This document shows positions 50,208 to 59,737 of a DNA stretch of 61,047 nt, piece after piece. Source of the DNA: an uncultured Clostridia bacterium (GTDB lineage: Bacteria; Bacillota; DTU014); assembly GCA_900016865.1 (NCBI GenBank), contig FIZI01000032.1, positions 1 through 61,047 of the forward strand. Reading direction: 5' to 3'. Positions within the stretch are counted from its first letter, which is position 1. The number at the start of each line of letters is the position of its first letter. Made by a program: the position numbers and the translations under genes. The notes beneath the pieces are model-generated. The model worked only from the letters and a program-made list of their open reading frames with translations, had not been told where the DNA came from and searched no databases.

Positions 50208-50744
50208 TTGTTGTGTGAGGAGTGTGGAAAAAGGCCGGCAAGTGTTCACGTTACCAAGATCGTCAATAACCAGAAGATGCAGCAACGTTTGTGTCAGGAG
50301 TGCGCCAGGACCAAATGGGAAGATATGGGGTTCTTTGTTCAGCCTCATTTGACCATGCAGAGCCTCTTGTCCGGGTTGCTGTCTTCAGCAGGTGGTGCCC
50401 AGATTGGGTCTTCTCCTGCAATCCAGGCTAGGTGCAGCAACTGCGGGCTTCCATTCCGAGAGTTCGCTAGGACCGGCTTCCTCGGTTGCGGACACTGCTA
50501 CCAGCAGTTTGACGAACAGTTGAGGCCTATCTACAAGCGGATTCACGGAGATACGGAGCACAAAGGCAAGGTCCCGCTTCGCTGTGGAGGCCGAGCGAGG
50601 GTTACTAGAGAGATCGAATCACTTCGCAAGGAACTGCAGGAGTGCATACGAGTAGAGAACTACGAGCGCGCGGCCGTGTTGCGCGACAGGATCAAAGCAC
50701 TGCAGGATGGCCTGGCATCTTCGGAGGAGAACGGGGGATCTTAG
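50208..50744 (+). CDS. mcsA: McsB activator protein McsA
   Basis: Zinc-binding adaptor of the arginine kinase McsB. Two zinc knuckle pairs are visible, CEECGKRP...CQEC at the N-terminus and CSNCG...CGHCY in the middle, then a UVR motif (IRVENYERAAVLRDRIKAL) at the C-terminus that binds ClpC. TTG 50208 yields MLCEECGKRP, matching the family start; AGGAGG is about 11 nt upstream. 178 aa. Confidence 0.93.
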   Translation: MLCEECGKRPASVHVTKIVNNQKMQQRLCQECARTKWEDMGFFVQPHLTMQSLLSGLLSSAGGAQIGSSPAIQARCSNCGLPFREFARTGFLGCGHCYQQFDEQLRPIYKRIHGDTEHKGKVPLRCGGRARVTREIESLRKELQECIRVENYERAAVLRDRIKALQDGLASSEENGGS

Positions 50745-51827
50745 ATGTCATTGAGAGATATGATGAGGCGTCATATTAGCGGTTGGATGAGCTTGGACGG
50801 CCCGGAATCAGACGTGGTGTTGAGTTCTCGGATTCGACTCGCACGCAACCTGCGAGGCTGCAAGTTTCCGCCTCGGTCAACGGATGCCGAGAACAAGGAC
50901 GTTCTAGCTAAGGTGGAACAGGTAGTAGTGCAGTTGATTGAGTCGCGGACGCCCCTGTTCAAGGATGGCAGATGGGTCCGGATCTCCGAGCTGTCGCCGA
51001 TCGAGCGTCAGGTGTTGGTGGAACGACATCTTGTCAGTCCCCAGTACGTGCAGGAAGTTCATGCCAGAGCGGTGTTTATCAGTGCGGATGAGACTATATC
51101 TGTGATGGTGAACGAAGAAGACCACCTGCGCATTCAAACCATGAACGCAGGGCTTCGACTGACTGACTCACTCTCTCTGGCAAGCCAGGTTGACGACATA
51201 CTGGAGGATTCACTCGACTACGAGTACTCCGAGAGGCTTGGCTACATCACTACCTGTCCAACAAATGTCGGGACCGGTATGAGGGCATCTGTCATGCTGC
51301 ATTTGCCTGCCTTAGCTCTCGCTAATCGGCTGCAGGGTATACTACAGGCGATGTCGCGGGTTGGTTTGGTAGTGAGGGGATTGTACGGAGAGGGAACGGA
51401 CTCTGTTGGCAATATAGTGCAGTTGTCGAATCACGTATCACTCGGGTGCTCTGAAGAGGAGATCGTTGACAATCTGTCGGCGATGACACTTCAACTGATA
51501 AACCAAGAGCGTTCTGCAAGAGAAGCACTGGCCAGGGACCTCAGAATCAAGTTGGAGGACAAGATCCATCGATCGTACGGGATTCTGACTACCGCTCGGA
51601 TGCTGAGCTCCCATGAAACTATGGGGCTGCTGTCAGATGTCAAGCTTGGTATAGATCTGGGTATGCTTGAGGGAGTAGATCCAAGCGCCTTTACAGAGCT
51701 ATTGGTCCTGACAAGACCGGCACATCTGCAAGAGTTCATAGGAACAGAGCTCACATCAGAGGAGCGGGATGTGCGTAGGGCAGACCTGGTTAGAGAACGC
51801 TTAAAGATAGACCGGCAAAAGGAGTAG
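50745..51827 (+). CDS. mcsB: Protein arginine kinase McsB
   Basis: Phosphagen-kinase-fold enzyme that phosphorylates arginines and so marks proteins for ClpCP. Motifs: DVVLSSRIRLARNLRGCKFP, GYITTCPTNVGTGMRASVML with the catalytic Cys, and RGLYGEGTDSVGNIVQLSNH. 360 aa. The ATG directly abuts the mcsA stop codon. Confidence 0.96.
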   Translation: MSLRDMMRRHISGWMSLDGPESDVVLSSRIRLARNLRGCKFPPRSTDAENKDVLAKVEQVVVQLIESRTPLFKDGRWVRISELSPIERQVLVERHLVSPQYVQEVHARAVFISADETISVMVNEEDHLRIQTMNAGLRLTDSLSLASQVDDILEDSLDYEYSERLGYITTCPTNVGTGMRASVMLHLPALALANRLQGILQAMSRVGLVVRGLYGEGTDSVGNIVQLSNHVSLGCSEEEIVDNLSAMTLQLINQERSAREALARDLRIKLEDKIHRSYGILTTARMLSSHETMGLLSDVKLGIDLGMLEGVDPSAFTELLVLTRPAHLQEFIGTELTSEERDVRRADLVRERLKIDRQKE

Positions 51828-51833
51828 ATTGCC

Positions 51834-54317
51834 ATGTTCTTTGATTCGTTCACTGAAAGAGCCAAGAGGGTATTGGATATATCGGCTGAAGAAGCCCGGG
51901 CACTGGGACATGAGTTGGTGGGAACCGAGCATATTCTGCTCGGGCTGGTGCGAGAGGGAACCGGTGTTGCTGCGAAGGTTCTCAGCGCTTTGAACGTTCA
52001 GGCCGATCGAATACGTGAGGAAGTAGTGAGGCTGGTAGGCAGAGGACAGCCGTTGAACGTCACTCGCATTGGACTCACGCCTAGGGGAAAGCGTGTGCTC
52101 GATCTGGCGTTCCAGGAGTCGAGAGTCCGGGGTGACGGATATATCGGCACGGAGCATATCCTCCTTGGCCTGATCAAAGAAGGTGAGGGCGTTGCCGCCC
52201 AAGTGCTCAAGAGCATGGGCGTTGACGCTGAAGCAGTAGTTCGAGAGATATCCAAAATCGTTGGATCCCCCGCAGCCGTGGGAGAGGCGAAGACTCAGAA
52301 GAAGGCCAGGGGTTCGACTCCGACGCTCAACCAGTTTGGCAGAGATTTGACTGAGGAAGCCAGAGAAGGCAAACTCGACCCGGTGATCGGCCGCAGGGAT
52401 GAGATAGACCGGGTCATCCAGGTTCTTAGCCGGAGGACAAAAAACAACCCGGTGTTGATCGGCGAACCCGGTGTGGGCAAGACAGCGATAGCCGAAGGGC
52501 TGGCACAGAAGATCGTAGCAGGCGATGTTCCTGAGACTCTGTTGGACAAGCGGGTGCATACGCTTGACCTCGGCTCACTCGTGGCAGGCACCAAGTTCAG
52601 AGGCGAGTTTGAGGAGAGGCTCAAGCGAGTCGTGGAGGAGATTCGTCAGTCACAAGACGTGATCTTGTTCATCGACGAGATGCACACTCTCGTTGGAGCA
52701 GGCGCCGCAGAAGGTGCGATAGACGCGGCGAACATCCTCAAGCCTGCATTGGCTAGAGGTGAACTGCAGTGTATAGGTGCTACAACTCTCGATGAGTATC
52801 GCAAACACGTTGAAAAGGACGCGGCCTTAGAGCGCAGATTCCAGCCCATAATTGTAGGCGAGCCAACAGTCGAAGAAACGATCCAAATACTCAAAGGTTT
52901 GCGCGATAAGTACGAGGCTCATCACAGGGTCAAGATCACCGATGATGCCATTAGGGCAGCTGCCAAGCTGTCGGACAGATATATATCGGACAGGTTCCTG
53001 CCGGACAAGGCTATTGACCTGATAGACGAGACATCCGCTCGCGTCCGGCTTGAGACCATCATGGCGCCTGACGGGATCAAGAAGCTTACGGATGAGCTGG
53101 AGAAGGTGAGGTCCGAGAAGGAGTCCTGCATCAAGAACCAGGAATTCGAGAAGGCGGCAGTACTCAGAGACAGAGAACAGGAGATAAACAGGCAGATAGA
53201 GGCTGAGAAGAAGGAGTGGAAAGCCAAGAGCGCGGCGGAGGACGCTATCGTCACCGCAGAGGCCATTGCAGAAACAGTGGCCAAGTGGACCGGTGTGCCT
53301 GTAACAAAGATCGCGCAGGAGGAGAGCGAGAGGCTTCTCAACCTTGAAAGCGAGCTCCACAAGAGAGTCATCGGGCAGGACGAGGCCATTGGAGCAGTGT
53401 CACGCGCTGTCCGGAGGTCAAGGGCTGGCCTAAAGGATCCGAAACGCCCGGTTGGCTCGTTCATGTTCCTTGGACCTACGGGGGTTGGCAAGACAGAACT
53501 CAGCAGGGCGCTGGCTGAAACCTTGTTTGGCGACGAGGATGCGCTGATCACTCTCGACATGTCCGAGTATATGGAAAGGCATTCTTTATCCAGGTTGGTG
53601 GGCGCTCCCCCGGGGTACGTGGGATACGAAGAGGCTGGACAGCTAACAGAGAGGGTTCGCCGACGCCCGTATTCAGTCGTGCTCTTTGATGAGATAGAAA
53701 AGGCCCATCCGGAGGTGTTTAACATCCTGCTTCAGGTCCTCGAGGATGGCAGGCTTACCGACTCGCAGGGCCGGACTGTCGACTTCCGCAATACAGTCAT
53801 AATCATGACATCCAACGTCGGTGCGAGCCTTATCGACAAGGATGCGGGCCTTGGTTTCAGACCGACAGGCGATACTCAGGCTTCGTACGAGCGCATGAAA
53901 GAGCGTGTCCTCGAGGCAATGAAGCGAACGTTTAGGCCTGAGTTTCTAAATAGGGTTGACGAAATCGTAGTGTTCCACGCATTGGAAAGGGAGCATTTGA
54001 GGCAGATCGTTGACCTGATGCTCAACAGGGTGTCGAGACAGCTGCTGGAGCGCAGAATCACGATAGAAGTCACCGAGGCGGCCAAGGACAAACTAGTAGA
54101 CGAGGGTTACAGCCGTGAATTCGGTGCCCGTCCTCTCAGACGAGCTATTCAGAAGTTGGTCGAAGACCGGATGTCAGAGGAGCTTCTGAGCGGGCGCATC
54201 AAAGAAGGCGACAGCGTAGTGGTAGACGTGAAGGATGGGGAGTTCGTCATTACTCCGAGCGGACGCGAAGAGGAGAACGACGAGGAGCCTGTTGCTCGAG
54301 CATCCGATGAAGACTAA
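51834..54317 (+). CDS. clpC: AAA+ unfoldase ClpC
   Basis: Hexameric unfoldase that feeds ClpP. N domain (two Clp_N repeats, [20 protein letters not shown] and [20 protein letters not shown]), AAA-1 with [16 protein letters not shown], a coiled-coil M domain with a UVR motif ([18 protein letters not shown]), AAA-2 with [16 protein letters not shown], and C-terminal D2 domain. 827 aa. Last gene of the CtsR operon, with a terminator after it. Confidence 0.97.
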   Translation: MFFDSFTERAKRVLDISAEEARALGHELVGTEHILLGLVREGTGVAAKVLSALNVQADRIREEVVRLVGRGQPLNVTRIGLTPRGKRVLDLAFQESRVRGDGYIGTEHILLGLIKEGEGVAAQVLKSMGVDAEAVVREISKIVGSPAAVGEAKTQKKARGSTPTLNQFGRDLTEEAREGKLDPVIGRRDEIDRVIQVLSRRTKNNPVLIGEPGVGKTAIAEGLAQKIVAGDVPETLLDKRVHTLDLGSLVAGTKFRGEFEERLKRVVEEIRQSQDVILFIDEMHTLVGAGAAEGAIDAANILKPALARGELQCIGATTLDEYRKHVEKDAALERRFQPIIVGEPTVEETIQILKGLRDKYEAHHRVKITDDAIRAAAKLSDRYISDRFLPDKAIDLIDETSARVRLETIMAPDGIKKLTDELEKVRSEKESCIKNQEFEKAAVLRDREQEINRQIEAEKKEWKAKSAAEDAIVTAEAIAETVAKWTGVPVTKIAQEESERLLNLESELHKRVIGQDEAIGAVSRAVRRSRAGLKDPKRPVGSFMFLGPTGVGKTELSRALAETLFGDEDALITLDMSEYMERHSLSRLVGAPPGYVGYEEAGQLTERVRRRPYSVVLFDEIEKAHPEVFNILLQVLEDGRLTDSQGRTVDFRNTVIIMTSNVGASLIDKDAGLGFRPTGDTQASYERMKERVLEAMKRTFRPEFLNRVDEIVVFHALEREHLRQIVDLMLNRVSRQLLERRITIEVTEAAKDKLVDEGYSREFGARPLRRAIQKLVEDRMSEELLSGRIKEGDSVVVDVKDGEFVITPSGREEENDEEPVARASDED

Positions 54318-54362
54318 CGGCCCAAGCACAGCTTTAGCAGATTGAGACAAACGTTGGTGCAG

Positions 54363-54417
54363 GCCCCTGGGACATGCGCTGTGGCAGTCTGCCCGCTGTG
54401 CCCCGGGGGCTTTGTTG
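54363..54417 (+). terminator. Terminator of ctsR-clpC operon
   Basis: GCCCCTGGG (54363-54371) pairs with CCCGGGGGC (54402-54410, one T-G pair), enclosing an inner GGCAG-T-CTGCC hairpin, followed by TTTGTTGTG. Confidence 0.75.
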
Positions 54418-54480
54418 TGACCGACGCATGCCAATCGGGCGGGCGTTCGCTGTATTGACGCTATAGTCGAAGGTGCGCAG

Positions 54481-54509
54481 TTGTAAACGGCAGTGCGGCT
54501 TGCTATAAT
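54481..54509 (+). promoter_or_regulatory. Sigma-70 promoter of radA-disA
   Basis: TTGTAA (54481-54486), 17-nt spacer, TATAAT (54504-54509), 41 bp before the radA start. No CtsR box was found here. Confidence 0.75.
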
Positions 54510-54549
54510 ATTACTGTGGTAGGGTCGATAGGTTTGTTGGGGAGACCGA

Positions 54550-55941
54550 ATGAGCAAGTTCAAGACGCACTATATATGCACGGAGTGTGGGTACGAGTCC
54601 CCGAGGTGGTTGGGCAGATGCCCTGACTGCGAATCGTGGAATACCCTGGTTGAGGAAAGGCTTCCTGACAAGAAAGGCCCCTTGCGTTCGAGGTATGTTG
54701 ATCCGGCCTTTTGGGGCAGGGACAGCGATACCCCCATACCAATAGGCAAAGTCGGCCTTTCAGAGGAGATGCGTCGCTCGACCGGGATCCGTGAGTTTGA
54801 TCGCGTCCTCGGCGGCGGGTTGGTGGATGGATCGCTAGTCTTGGTAGGCGGTGAACCGGGTATCGGCAAGTCAACGTTGATACTTCAGGCAGCGTACCAA
54901 GTGGCACGGACAGGTGCCACTGTTTTGTACGTGTCAGGTGAGGAGTCACTGAGCCAGATTAGGATGCGTGCAGAGCGCATCAACGCGATTGACGACAATC
55001 TCCTTGTGATGTCAGAACCAAGCCTAGATCCTTTGAGAGAACACATCTCTGCGGCTCCCCCGTCTTTGTTGGTTATTGATTCCATCCAGACACTTTATGA
55101 CCCTCACATCTCTTCTGCTCCTGGCAGTGTTTCACAGGTCAGAGAAGTCACTTCACAGCTTCTGCAGATGTGCAAACAGCGTGGGATTGCAGCCTTCATC
55201 ATTGGACATGTGACGAAGTCAGGTGCGATCGCGGGCCCGAGAGTCCTCGAACACATGGTGGATACTGTGGTTTACTTCGAGGGTGACCGAAATCATGCTT
55301 ATCGGGTGTTGAGGGCTGTCAAGAACAGATTTGGTTCTACCAATGAGGTCGGCATTTTTGAAATGGGCGAACACGGTTTGGTCGGCGTCGATGACGCCTC
55401 AGCGCTCTTTCTGTCGAACGATACGCAATCTGTTCCCGGTTCTGCGATTACCGCCAGTATAGAAGGAAACCGTCCAATCCTTGTCGAGATGCAGGCACTG
55501 GTTATTGGCAGCGGTTTCGGGACTCCCAGGCGCACAGTCACTGGTGTCGATTACAACAGAACAGCCATAATCCTCGCTGTGTTGGAGAAACGTGCAGGCC
55601 TCTGCTTCGAGAATCACGATGTCTACGTGAGCGTGGCTGGAGGCGTTCGCATCCCGGAGCCTGCGTCGGATTTGGCCATTGCGCTTGCATTGGCGTCAAG
55701 CTTCAAGAACCGTCCTGTAATTCAAGGAACGGTGGCTATTGGCGAGGTCGGGCTTGCAGGGGAACTCAGAGCTGTAAGCAGGCCAGAACTGAGGATTGCA
55801 GAGGCGTCTAGGATGGGTTTCACTCGGATCCTTGTGCCAACAAGAAACGCCGAGAGGATCACATCCAAGCCTCAGCCGGAGATCGAGTTGGTTCCAGTAT
55901 CAAGTATAGAAGAAGCGTTGTTAGTGGGGGTTGAGGGGTGA
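54550..55941 (+). CDS. radA: DNA repair protein RadA/Sms
   Basis: Branch-migration helicase in recombination. N-terminal C4 zinc finger CTECGYESPRWLGRCPDC, RecA-like core with Walker A GGEPGIGKST, RadA motif KNRFGSTNEVGIFEM, and a C-terminal Lon-like domain (SVAGGVRIPEPASDLAIALA). 463 aa. Overlaps disA; radA-disA pairing is typical for Bacillota. Confidence 0.96.
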   Translation: MSKFKTHYICTECGYESPRWLGRCPDCESWNTLVEERLPDKKGPLRSRYVDPAFWGRDSDTPIPIGKVGLSEEMRRSTGIREFDRVLGGGLVDGSLVLVGGEPGIGKSTLILQAAYQVARTGATVLYVSGEESLSQIRMRAERINAIDDNLLVMSEPSLDPLREHISAAPPSLLVIDSIQTLYDPHISSAPGSVSQVREVTSQLLQMCKQRGIAAFIIGHVTKSGAIAGPRVLEHMVDTVVYFEGDRNHAYRVLRAVKNRFGSTNEVGIFEMGEHGLVGVDDASALFLSNDTQSVPGSAITASIEGNRPILVEMQALVIGSGFGTPRRTVTGVDYNRTAIILAVLEKRAGLCFENHDVYVSVAGGVRIPEPASDLAIALALASSFKNRPVIQGTVAIGEVGLAGELRAVSRPELRIAEASRMGFTRILVPTRNAERITSKPQPEIELVPVSSIEEALLVGVEG

Positions 55942-55949
55942 GAGCTGTA

Positions 55950-57032
55950 ATGCCAAGGAACACCAAGCAACAAGAGGACCCGTTGAGGGCGATGATAAAG
56001 CGCGTTGCTCCGGGAACGCCTATCTACGACGGGCTTGAGAACATCATCAGGGCTCGGACAGGAGCACTGATAGTCATAGGCGATTCCGAGAAGGTTCTCT
56101 CGCTCTGCAATGGCGGGTTTAGGCTTGACACCGAGTTTGACCCCTCTAGTCTCTATGAGCTGGCCAAGATGGACGGCGCCATAGTGTTGAGCAGCGACAT
56201 GAAGCGGATCGTGTACGCGAACACTCAGCTAATACCCGACCCCGACATACCTTCTTCGGAGACCGGAACAAGACACCGCACTGCTCAGCGCATGGCCAAG
56301 CAGACTGGCGAGTTGGTTGTCGCCATCTCTCAGAAGCGTAACGTCATAACATTGTACAAGGATAACTACAAATACGTGATGCATGACATTGGTGTAGTCT
56401 TGGCAAAAGCAAATCAGGCACTTCAGACTCTGGAGAACTACAAGAGTGTCCTAGACCGGGTTTTGTCTAACCTGAGCGTGCTTGAATTTGAGGATGTAGT
56501 GACTCTATTTGAGGTGGTTGTGGCAATACAGAGGATGGAGATGGTTAGAAGGGTAGCGGACGAGATCGAGCGCTACATTTGTGAGTTGGGGACTGAAGGC
56601 CGCCTCGTAAAGATGCAGCTAGAGGAACTTATGGTGGACGTTGAGGATGAAGGCCTTTATGTCATAAGCGACTACATGGTAGAGTCCAAAGACCGGACAC
56701 CCGAGAGCATAAGCGAGGAGATCTCTGAGTGGTCGTCAGAGGATCTGTTCGACCTCGCGTTCATCGGTCGGGCTCTAGGCCATGTTGGAAGTATGAATAC
56801 ACTGGATATTCCAGCTCGACCTCGGGGCTATAGAGTTCTTTCCAAAATCCCTAGGCTGCCGTACGCAGTCATCGAAAACCTCGTCGCGCGATTTGGAGAT
56901 CTGCAATCCATACTGCGTGCCAGCATCGAAGAATTGGACGAAGTGGAAGGCATAGGCGAGGTGCGCGCCAAGGCGATCAAAGAGGGCCTCAGGAGACTGC
57001 GTCAGCAGCTGTTACTTGACAGACATATCTAG
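55950..57032 (+). CDS. disA: DNA-integrity scanning diadenylate cyclase DisA
   Basis: Makes cyclic-di-AMP and scans DNA for branched structures. DAC domain motifs DGA (MDGAIVLSSDMKRIVYAN) and RHR (SSETGTRHRTAQRMAKQT), a helical spine, then a C-terminal helix-hairpin-helix DNA-binding domain (IARFGDLQ-like and DEVEGIGEVRAKAIKEGL). ATG 55950 with GAGGGGTGAG upstream; GTG 55938 is in frame and overlaps the radA stop. 360 aa. Confidence 0.95.
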   Translation: MPRNTKQQEDPLRAMIKRVAPGTPIYDGLENIIRARTGALIVIGDSEKVLSLCNGGFRLDTEFDPSSLYELAKMDGAIVLSSDMKRIVYANTQLIPDPDIPSSETGTRHRTAQRMAKQTGELVVAISQKRNVITLYKDNYKYVMHDIGVVLAKANQALQTLENYKSVLDRVLSNLSVLEFEDVVTLFEVVVAIQRMEMVRRVADEIERYICELGTEGRLVKMQLEELMVDVEDEGLYVISDYMVESKDRTPESISEEISEWSSEDLFDLAFIGRALGHVGSMNTLDIPARPRGYRVLSKIPRLPYAVIENLVARFGDLQSILRASIEELDEVEGIGEVRAKAIKEGLRRLRQQLLLDRHI

Positions 57033-57061
57033 GTACTGGCGACCATGTCATCCTCGTCCAA

Positions 57062-57090
57062 TTGAATCCAATGTAAATTCGTGTTACAAT
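57062..57090 (+). promoter_or_regulatory. Sigma-70 promoter of carD
   Basis: TTGAAT (57062-57067), 17-nt spacer, TACAAT (57085-57090). A TATAAT at 57094-57099 lacks a matched -35 element. Confidence 0.65.
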
Positions 57091-57134
57091 CAATATAATG
57101 CGGAAATAATGTGGTTTGCTTGGAGGTTGCTTGG

Positions 57135-57611
57135 ATGTTCAAGGTAGGCGACAAGGTCGTGTATCCAATGCACGGAGCCGGCGTCATTGAGTCTATAGAA
57201 GAAAGAGAAGTGCTTGGATCGAAGCACAAGTACTATGTTATGAGACTTCCTATGGGTGACCTAAAGGTCATGATTCCTACAGACAACGTTGAGGAGATCG
57301 GTGTCAGAGAAATCATCAGCGATGACATGGTGGACGAAGTATTTGATGTCTTAAGAGGCGAAAAGACCAAAATGTCCTCCAACTGGAATAAGCGCTACAG
57401 AGCGAATCTCGAGAAGATACGCAGCGGCAATATACTTGAGGTTGCTGAAGTCGTCCGTAACCTATCTATTCGAGATCGGGAAAAGGGGTTGTCCAGCGGT
57501 GAGAAGAAGATGCTGGACAATGCTCGCCAGATCCTCGTCAGCGAACTCGTCCTTGCTATGGATAGTGATGAAGAGTCAGTGTCAGCAGAGATAGAAGAGG
57601 CCCTCCAGTAG
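57135..57611 (+). CDS. carD: CarD/CdnL-type transcription regulator
   Basis: RNA-polymerase-binding factor that stabilises open complexes. N-terminal Tudor-like RID domain (MFKVGDKVVYPMHGAGVIES and KYYVMRLPMGDLKVMIP), then a helical DNA-binding domain with LSIRDREKGLSSGEKKML. ATG 57135 has GGAGG at 8 nt. 158 aa. Located between disA and yacL as in many Bacillota. Confidence 0.94.
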   Translation: MFKVGDKVVYPMHGAGVIESIEEREVLGSKHKYYVMRLPMGDLKVMIPTDNVEEIGVREIISDDMVDEVFDVLRGEKTKMSSNWNKRYRANLEKIRSGNILEVAEVVRNLSIRDREKGLSSGEKKMLDNARQILVSELVLAMDSDEESVSAEIEEALQ

Positions 57612-57616
57612 CGGCA

Positions 57617-57641
57617 ACCGTTGGAATCCAGCGGTGTTTTT
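57617..57641 (+). terminator. Terminator after carD
   Basis: 8-bp stem ACCGTTGG (57617-57624) and CCAGCGGT (57628-57635, one G-T pair), 3-nt loop, then GTTTTTG. Confidence 0.85.
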
Positions 57642-57698
57642 GTTAGTGAATAGCCGATAGGCTCATGCAGTAGTACTACAAAGGAGGGAGGTGAATGC

Positions 57699-58895
57699 GT
57701 GTTAAGCAAGCTAATCCATTTGCTTTTTTTGGTAGGCGGGATGGCTTTTGGCCGTCAACTCTATTTTATGCTACCGAATATCGGTTACTTGGACTCCGTA
57801 CAGGAAGGCACATCGTTTCTGCTCGTCGGGATGATTGTCTTAGGGGGAGTCATTGGCCTACTAGTCGCCCCGGTACTGGTCAGGTTCCTTTCAAGGGTGT
57901 CTCGCAGACCCGCTACAGGTTACCGGGGAATCTCTACCAGTGGACTGGTCGTCGGTCTCTTTGGCTTGATCATCGGCTTGTTGATCGCCTTGTTGTTAGC
58001 CCCAACTCTGGGACAGATTCCTGTCATAGGTGTTCAGCTTCAGATAGTGAGTACTGTATTTCTTGGCCTTGCCGGGGTGTTGATTGCCTTGGCTCGCAAA
58101 GACGATCTTCTCAGTCTGCTATCACTGCACTCAAGGGGCTCGGACAGGTCTGCGTCGTTCCTGCGGGTAAGGAGGCGGCCGCCTCTGAACGACAAAGTGT
58201 CGTATAAGATACTCGACACCAGCGTGATCATTGACGGTAGGATCGCAGACATATGCAAGACCGGATTTGTCGAAGGGGTCCTCGTGGTTCCGAGGTTCGT
58301 CCTTGAGGAACTGCAGCACATTGCCGATTCATCCGATGTACTTAAGCGTAACAGAGGCAGACGCGGGTTGGATATACTAAGGGCAATGCAGAAGGACCCG
58401 CATGTGGTGATCCAGATTTCTGATCAGGACTACGATGATCTGTCCGAGGTTGACAGCAAGCTAGTGCGTATGGCAGTCGAGATGGACGCCAAGATCGTGA
58501 CTAATGACTACAACCTCAACAAAGTTGCAGATCTTCAGGGAGTAAGGGTTCTCAATGTCAATGAGCTTGCCAATTCGGTCAAGCCCGTGGTACTGCCTGG
58601 AGAAGAGATGGTCGTCCACGTGATCAAGGATGGCAAGGAGTCTGGACAGGGTGTGGCGTATTTAGACGATGGGACGATGATAGTGGTCGATGGTGGCAAG
58701 CAATTCTTGGGCGAGCATGTAGACGTGCTGGTAACAAGTGTGCTGCAGACCGCAGCCGGGCGGATGATTTTCGCAAAGCCCAAGCAGGCCGAGGAGCGCG
58801 AGACGCGACGCAACGGCAGGTACACCAGGTACCGTTCTAGCCGCAACGGCCGCGATCATCGCAGCAACCATGCAAAGATGGAGAGAGTACTGTAG
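57699..58895 (+). CDS. PIN/TRAM domain membrane protein (YacL type)
   Basis: Four membrane segments in the first 130 residues, a PIN nuclease-fold domain (YKILDTSVIIDGRIADICKT, VVPRFVLEELQHIADSSDVL, IVTNDYNLNKVADLQGV with the acidic site residues), and a C-terminal TRAM domain (GEEMVVHVIKDGKESGQGVA). A basic Arg/Asn-rich tail ends the 398-aa chain. GTG start after AAAGGAGGGAG. Conserved between carD and ispD in Bacillota; the RNA target is not known. Confidence 0.93.
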   Translation: MLSKLIHLLFLVGGMAFGRQLYFMLPNIGYLDSVQEGTSFLLVGMIVLGGVIGLLVAPVLVRFLSRVSRRPATGYRGISTSGLVVGLFGLIIGLLIALLLAPTLGQIPVIGVQLQIVSTVFLGLAGVLIALARKDDLLSLLSLHSRGSDRSASFLRVRRRPPLNDKVSYKILDTSVIIDGRIADICKTGFVEGVLVVPRFVLEELQHIADSSDVLKRNRGRRGLDILRAMQKDPHVVIQISDQDYDDLSEVDSKLVRMAVEMDAKIVTNDYNLNKVADLQGVRVLNVNELANSVKPVVLPGEEMVVHVIKDGKESGQGVAYLDDGTMIVVDGGKQFLGEHVDVLVTSVLQTAAGRMIFAKPKQAEERETRRNGRYTRYRSSRNGRDHRSNHAKMERVL

Positions 58896-58939
58896 GAGCC
58901 AGTAGGCTGTAACTGGACCGTTAGTCGGAGTGGTTTTGG

Positions 58940-59737
58940 ATGCATGTGGCAGCGATTGTGCCTGCTGCCGGTAGAGGGCGAAGGATGGGTATGGGTCAAA
59001 GCAAGGCGTTCCTGCCGCTTCAGGGAAAGCCTGTTTTGGCCCACACCCTACATGTCTTGGGCATGTGTGAGTCTATAGATGAGATAGTCGTAGCCGTTGG
59101 GGAGCAAGATCTCGACCTGTGCGGCCGTGAGCTGAGCAGTAGGGTGAATGCAGATCGTCTCCGGGTTGTTGCGGGTGGATCGACGCGGCAGGAGTCTGTC
59201 TGGAACTGCCTATTGGCTGCGAGTCCTGACGTTGATCTGTATCTGGTTCATGACGCTGTACGTCCCCTGGTTACACATCAGATTATCGAATCTGTCATAT
59301 CGCTCGCCAGCGAGACTGGTGCTGCGGTGGCTGCTGTTCCCTCAAAGGATACTGTCCGTCTTTCCCGCGACGGCAAATTTTTCTGTTCTACGCCGGAACG
59401 GTCTACTGTATGGATTATCCAAACACCTCAGGTTTTTTCCGCCGAACTACTCGTGAAGGCTCATGAGGCTGCGGCTCGGGATGGGTACGTCGGAACGGAC
59501 GATGCTGCTCTTGTAGAAAGACTGGGCGTACGAGTTGCGGTAGCATCAGGCAGTTACGAAAACATCAAGATCACAACCAGAGAGGACCTTGCACTCGTAG
59601 AGGCGATCCTAAAATTGCGAAAGGAAGATGAGAGTCGTGCTGGTGCGCGAAATGATGCAGGTCAACCCCGCCACAATCCATCCCTCCGCTACGCTGAGGG
59701 AAGCCGTAGCGACCATGCGGTCGGAGCGTCAGAGTAG
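58940..59737 (+). CDS. ispD: 2-C-methyl-D-erythritol 4-phosphate cytidylyltransferase IspD
   Basis: MEP-pathway enzyme making CDP-methylerythritol for isoprenoids. CTP-binding loop VPAAGRGRRMGMGQSKAFLP, then GGSTRQESVWNCL, LVHDAVRPLV and VGTDDAALVERLG, and the end motif YENIKITTREDLALVEAIL. The usual protein stops near 'LRKE'; here about 38 hydrophilic residues continue and overlap the next gene by about 100 bp. ispF is not adjacent. 265 aa; ATG after CGGAG. Confidence 0.94.
   Translation: MHVAAIVPAAGRGRRMGMGQSKAFLPLQGKPVLAHTLHVLGMCESIDEIVVAVGEQDLDLCGRELSSRVNADRLRVVAGGSTRQESVWNCLLAASPDVDLYLVHDAVRPLVTHQIIESVISLASETGAAVAAVPSKDTVRLSRDGKFFCSTPERSTVWIIQTPQVFSAELLVKAHEAAARDGYVGTDDAALVERLGVRVAVASGSYENIKITTREDLALVEAILKLRKEDESRAGARNDAGQPRHNPSLRYAEGSRSDHAVGASE

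Noticed and set aside
57660-57672. AGCCGATA upstream of the PIN/TRAM gene resembling a SigD -10 box
   Set aside because: There is no TAAA or TCAA at 14-16 nt upstream, and the gene is not flagellar.
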